Shown: piece after piece, positions 61,354 through 64,000 of the stretch
Layout: every line of letters starts with the position of its first letter
How positions within the stretch are numbered: position 1 is the stretch's first letter
Assembly: GCA_024663395.1 (NCBI GenBank)
Contig: JANFAH010000025.1
Span: 372,001 to 436,000, forward strand
Length of the DNA stretch: 64,000 nt
Source: Pisolithus tinctorius
Taxonomy: Eukaryota > Basidiomycota > Agaricomycetes > Boletales > Pisolithaceae
Direction of reading: 5' to 3'
Notes under the pieces: model-generated
The model's input: only the letters and a program-made list of their open reading frames with translations
Databases searched by the model: none
What the model was told of the DNA's origin: nothing
Translations under genes and position numbers: made by a program

Positions 61354-64000
61354 ATGGGAACTCTGCGTTGACACCAGATGTTCCCCAAACTAAGGACAGT
61401 CTAGTTTCTGTTGCACCTGTACTTGTAACGTCTACACCGGAACATACTATGCAGATCCCAATTTCCCTCTACACATCAGAAACTACCCTGAAAGTCGTCA
61501 ACACCACTGCTCTGGTTGACTCTGGAGCCGAGATCTCTTGCATTGATTGGGGTTTTGTGCGAAAACACCGGATCCCCACTCAACGCCTCGCCAAACCCAA
61601 TGGGTCCTTGCCAAAAACGCCGATGGAACCCAGAACTCAAAAGGAAGAATACTGTTTTCTGCCACTCTCTACTTCAAGGTTAAAGGACTCGTCCACCAGT
61701 CCTTTTTCCATGTCATCAATTGTGGAACGGAAAATGTCATTCTGGGTCTCCCCTGGCTCCAGGAAAACAACCCTGTTGTAGACTGGAGGATGGGCACACT
61801 ATCTATCAACAAGAAAACCGACCGATCAAAAGAACTGAGACGCAATGTCCTTTCTGTTGTCATCAAAGAACCAACCGTGAACCTTGTGTCCCCTGCTGAA
61901 AAGAAAGGGATAAACAAGTTCATGGATTATGAAGAACCTGAAGACGAGGCTATCCGAGCACACTTCATGATGTCGGTTGGGAAACTCGTCAAGGAAGCCA
62001 AGAAGGTTAACCCCAACAATAGCCTTCTCCGAAAAATCACCACGGCTACTGAGTTAGCCCAAGAAGAACACAAGAAGAAACTGAAGGCTGTCCTCCCGGA
62101 AGAATACAAGGACTTCGCCTCGGTTTTCGAAAAACCATCCGATGGAGTCCTACCCCCATCATGACCATATGACCATGCCATAAACCTTGTAGAGGACTTC
62201 GTCCCCAAGGTGGCCAAGGCATACCCTCTCTCTCCCTCTGAGCGAGAGTCCACAGAAAAGTTTATTGAAGAAAACCTTCGAGAAGGAAAGATCCGCCCCT
62301 TGAAGTCTCCCCAAGCCACCCCCTTCTTCTTCGTAGGAAAAAAGGATGGCTCCCTGTGACCCTGCCAAGACTACAGGTATCTGAACAAGAATACAGCGAA
62401 GGATGCATATCCCCTTCCCCTCATTTCGGACCTTGTAGACAAACTAAAGGGAGCCTCCGTCTTCACAAAGATGGATGTCAGGTCTGGCTACAACAACGTC
62501 CGCATCAAGGAAGGAGACCAATGGAAAGCAGTGTTTATCACGCATAAAGGACTTTTCGAACCCACCATTATGTTCTTCGGTCTCTGTAACTCCCCTGCCA
62601 CCTTCCAGCGATTCATGAACGACTCTTTCAGAGACATGATTGCCGAAGGTTGGTTGATTGTCTACATGGATGACCTCCTTATCTTTTCAAATGACCCCAA
62701 AGAACATAAATGAAGAACCCATCGTGTTCTCAAACATATGAGGGAACTCTCCCTTCCCTTAAAATTAGAAAAATGTCACTTTGATCTGACTGAGGTCAAA
62801 TACCTTGGGATGATCATCAAGGAGAACACCGTCGCCATGGACCCTGTCAAAGTCCAGGGCATTGCCGACTGGCCTGTCCCAAAGAAGGTCAAGGATGTAC
62901 GATCCTTTTTAGGATTCGCAAACTTTTACAGAAGATTTGTCCCCTACTACTCGGACATTGCACAACCACTCATTGACCTCACTAAGAAAACGGTCGATTG
63001 GAGTTGGTCTAAGAAATGCCAAGACGCCTTTGATCTTCTCAAAAGAATCTTCATGGCGCAACCCACACTCCGAATGCCAGACACCTCTCGACCATTTGCA
63101 ATCACAACAGATGCATCTAAGTATGCAACAGGAGGTATCCTCCTTCAAGAAGATTCGAATGGACAGTGGCAACCCTGTGCCTTTCTATCCCAGTCGTTTA
63201 ACCCCGCAGAGCAAAACTACGACATCTATGACAGAGAATTACTTGGAGTTATCCGAGCGTTGAAATCCTGGAGACATTATCTCCATGGATCCCCGTTCCC
63301 GGTTAAGGTCTTCACAGACCATAAAAACCTGACATACTTCAAGGCCCCTCAGAATTTAAATCGTCATCAAGCTCGCTGGCTCCTCGACCTCACAGACTTC
63401 GATCTGCAGTTAGAACATGTCCCAGGCAAAGACCTGGCCGCACCAGATGCACTCTCCCGCCGACCTGATCATATCCCTGATGATGACGAAGATAACAAAG
63501 GAGTTACCCTCTGTCCACAAACCTTATTTGTCAATCTTATTGACACCAATCTCACTCAGAAGGTCGCATCGTCCTCCATGAAAGACCCCGTGGTCCAAAC
63601 GGCACTTCGTGCCATTGAAGATGTCGACATGCCACTCCCGTTTAAATCCCATCTCTCTGATTGGAGATTCGACAGTGGAGTGTTACTTTACAAGGACCGG
63701 GTGTATATCCCCAATGACCCTATCCTCCATTGGACCATCGTGTCCAACCATCATGACCACCCCTCCGCCGGCCACCCCGGTGTCCTGAAAACCCGACAAC
63801 TCGTTTCTTCCGAGTTTTGGTGGCCTGGACTCGTGTCCTTTGTCCGAAAATACATTGAAGGCTGTGCTGTGTGCCAGCAAAATAAAGTAAATACTCACCC
63901 CACGACACCACCCCTTATGCCTATTGCCTCTACCTCGACCCGCCCTTTCCAACAGATCTCTTGCGATCTGGTCACCGACCTACCCTTGTCGAACGATTAT
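61350..64000 (+). pseudogene. pol: Gypsy-E Pol: protease, RT, RNase H, integrase start
   Basis: -1 frame relative to gag. Protease ALVDSGAEISCIDWGF near 61509, then a 1-bp type frameshift near 61600 and the rest of the protease (NVILGLPWLQENNPVVDW near 61735). [13 protein letters not shown] near 62325 followed by TGA (fits CGA), [13 protein letters not shown] near 62662 with intact YMDD, another TGA after KEHK (62711), and FLGFANFYRRFVPYYSDI near 62910. RNase H: ITTDASKYATGGILLQ near 63103 to DALSRRPDH near 63447. Integrase: HPSAGHPGVLKT finger (CAVCQQNK near 63870) and QISCDLVTDLP (first Asp, near 63955). The window ends here. Except for the indel, each break is a TGA. Confidence 0.88.

Larger units (their letters stand above)
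59704..64000 (+). mobile_element. Gypsy-E: Tf1/sushi-like Ty3/Gypsy element, right end outside window
   Basis: 5' LTR, self-primer site, gag, protease, RT, RNase H and the start of integrase. A few TGA codons and one frameshift, so moderately young and probably inactive. Inserted in LINE-2 ORF2; AACAT (59699-59703) should be one copy of the target duplication. Confidence 0.9.

Noticed and set aside
1..64000. CRISPR arrays, bacterial operons, prophage, tRNA and rRNA genes
   Set aside because: None seen. The repeats are LTRs, foldback arms and element copies, and the coding content is eukaryotic retroelements.

Overview
The window looks like a repeat-dense chromosomal region of a filamentous basidiomycete, most likely an Agaricomycete. 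I see no host housekeeping gene, tRNA, rRNA or CRISPR. The evidence for a fungus is the mix of retroelement families (chromodomain Ty3/Gypsy, Ty1/Copia, Tad1/CGI1-type LINEs with RNase H), short 44-61 bp GT-AG introns with CTGAC/CTGAT-like branch sites, and six-cysteine fungal zinc-cluster motifs. Species cannot be told from the sequence.

Layout. 1-882 and 7637-11331: a decayed Copia polyprotein (minus) split by Gypsy-A (888-7631), a young full-length chromovirus with 5-bp target duplications, open gag and pol, and near-identical LTRs. 9955-10950: solo Gypsy-C LTR inside the Copia gag. 11332-14896: palindromic foldback elements with TA duplications, nested in each other and in a PIF/Harbinger transposase. 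14897-20056: 3' part of LINE-1 (minus). 20057-25660: Gypsy-C copy 1 (plus), cut by Gypsy-B. 25661-31691: Gypsy-B (minus), an old relative of Gypsy-A. 31692-42968: Gypsy-D (plus), inserted in Gypsy-B exactly at its gag/pol frameshift signal and itself hit by a solo Gypsy-A LTR (32595-33409). 42969-43162: the rest of Gypsy-B gag. 43163-46305: foldback and Harbinger remains. 46306-47723: 5' part of LINE-1 (plus). 47724-57393: Gypsy-C copy 2 (minus). 57394-59703: LINE-2. 59704-64000: Gypsy-E, running off the window.

Main results. (1) Three Gypsy families (B, C, D) carry, between pol and the 3' LTR, an intron-containing gene on the strand opposite gag-pol. Its product has a C-x2-C-x6-8-C-x7-9-C-x2-C-x6-C motif, matching the fungal Zn(II)2Cys6 cluster consensus. 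(2) Gypsy-A and Gypsy-E both show the hallmarks of tRNA-independent self-priming: an 11-nt primer site two bases after the LTR that is complementary to the predicted 5' end of the element's own mRNA. (3) Gypsy-A has a textbook -1 frameshift signal, conserved in the much older Gypsy-B. (4) Junctions show that the two LINE-1 pieces, 26 kb apart and in opposite orientation, are one element separated by an inversion between inverted Gypsy-C copies. (5) Nearly all in-frame stops I examined in the old elements are TGA, at positions best explained as CGA, and target duplications differ at CpG: the mark of CpG methylation and deamination. The young Gypsy-A keeps its CpG-rich sequence.

How the parts work together: gag, protease, RT/RNase H and integrase of each LTR element form a particle-based copy-and-paste cycle. 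The LINEs use target-primed reverse transcription. The foldback elements have no transposase and would depend on a Tc1/mariner-type enzyme supplied elsewhere. Only Gypsy-A looks potentially autonomous here; Gypsy-E has a few stops and one frameshift and is incomplete.
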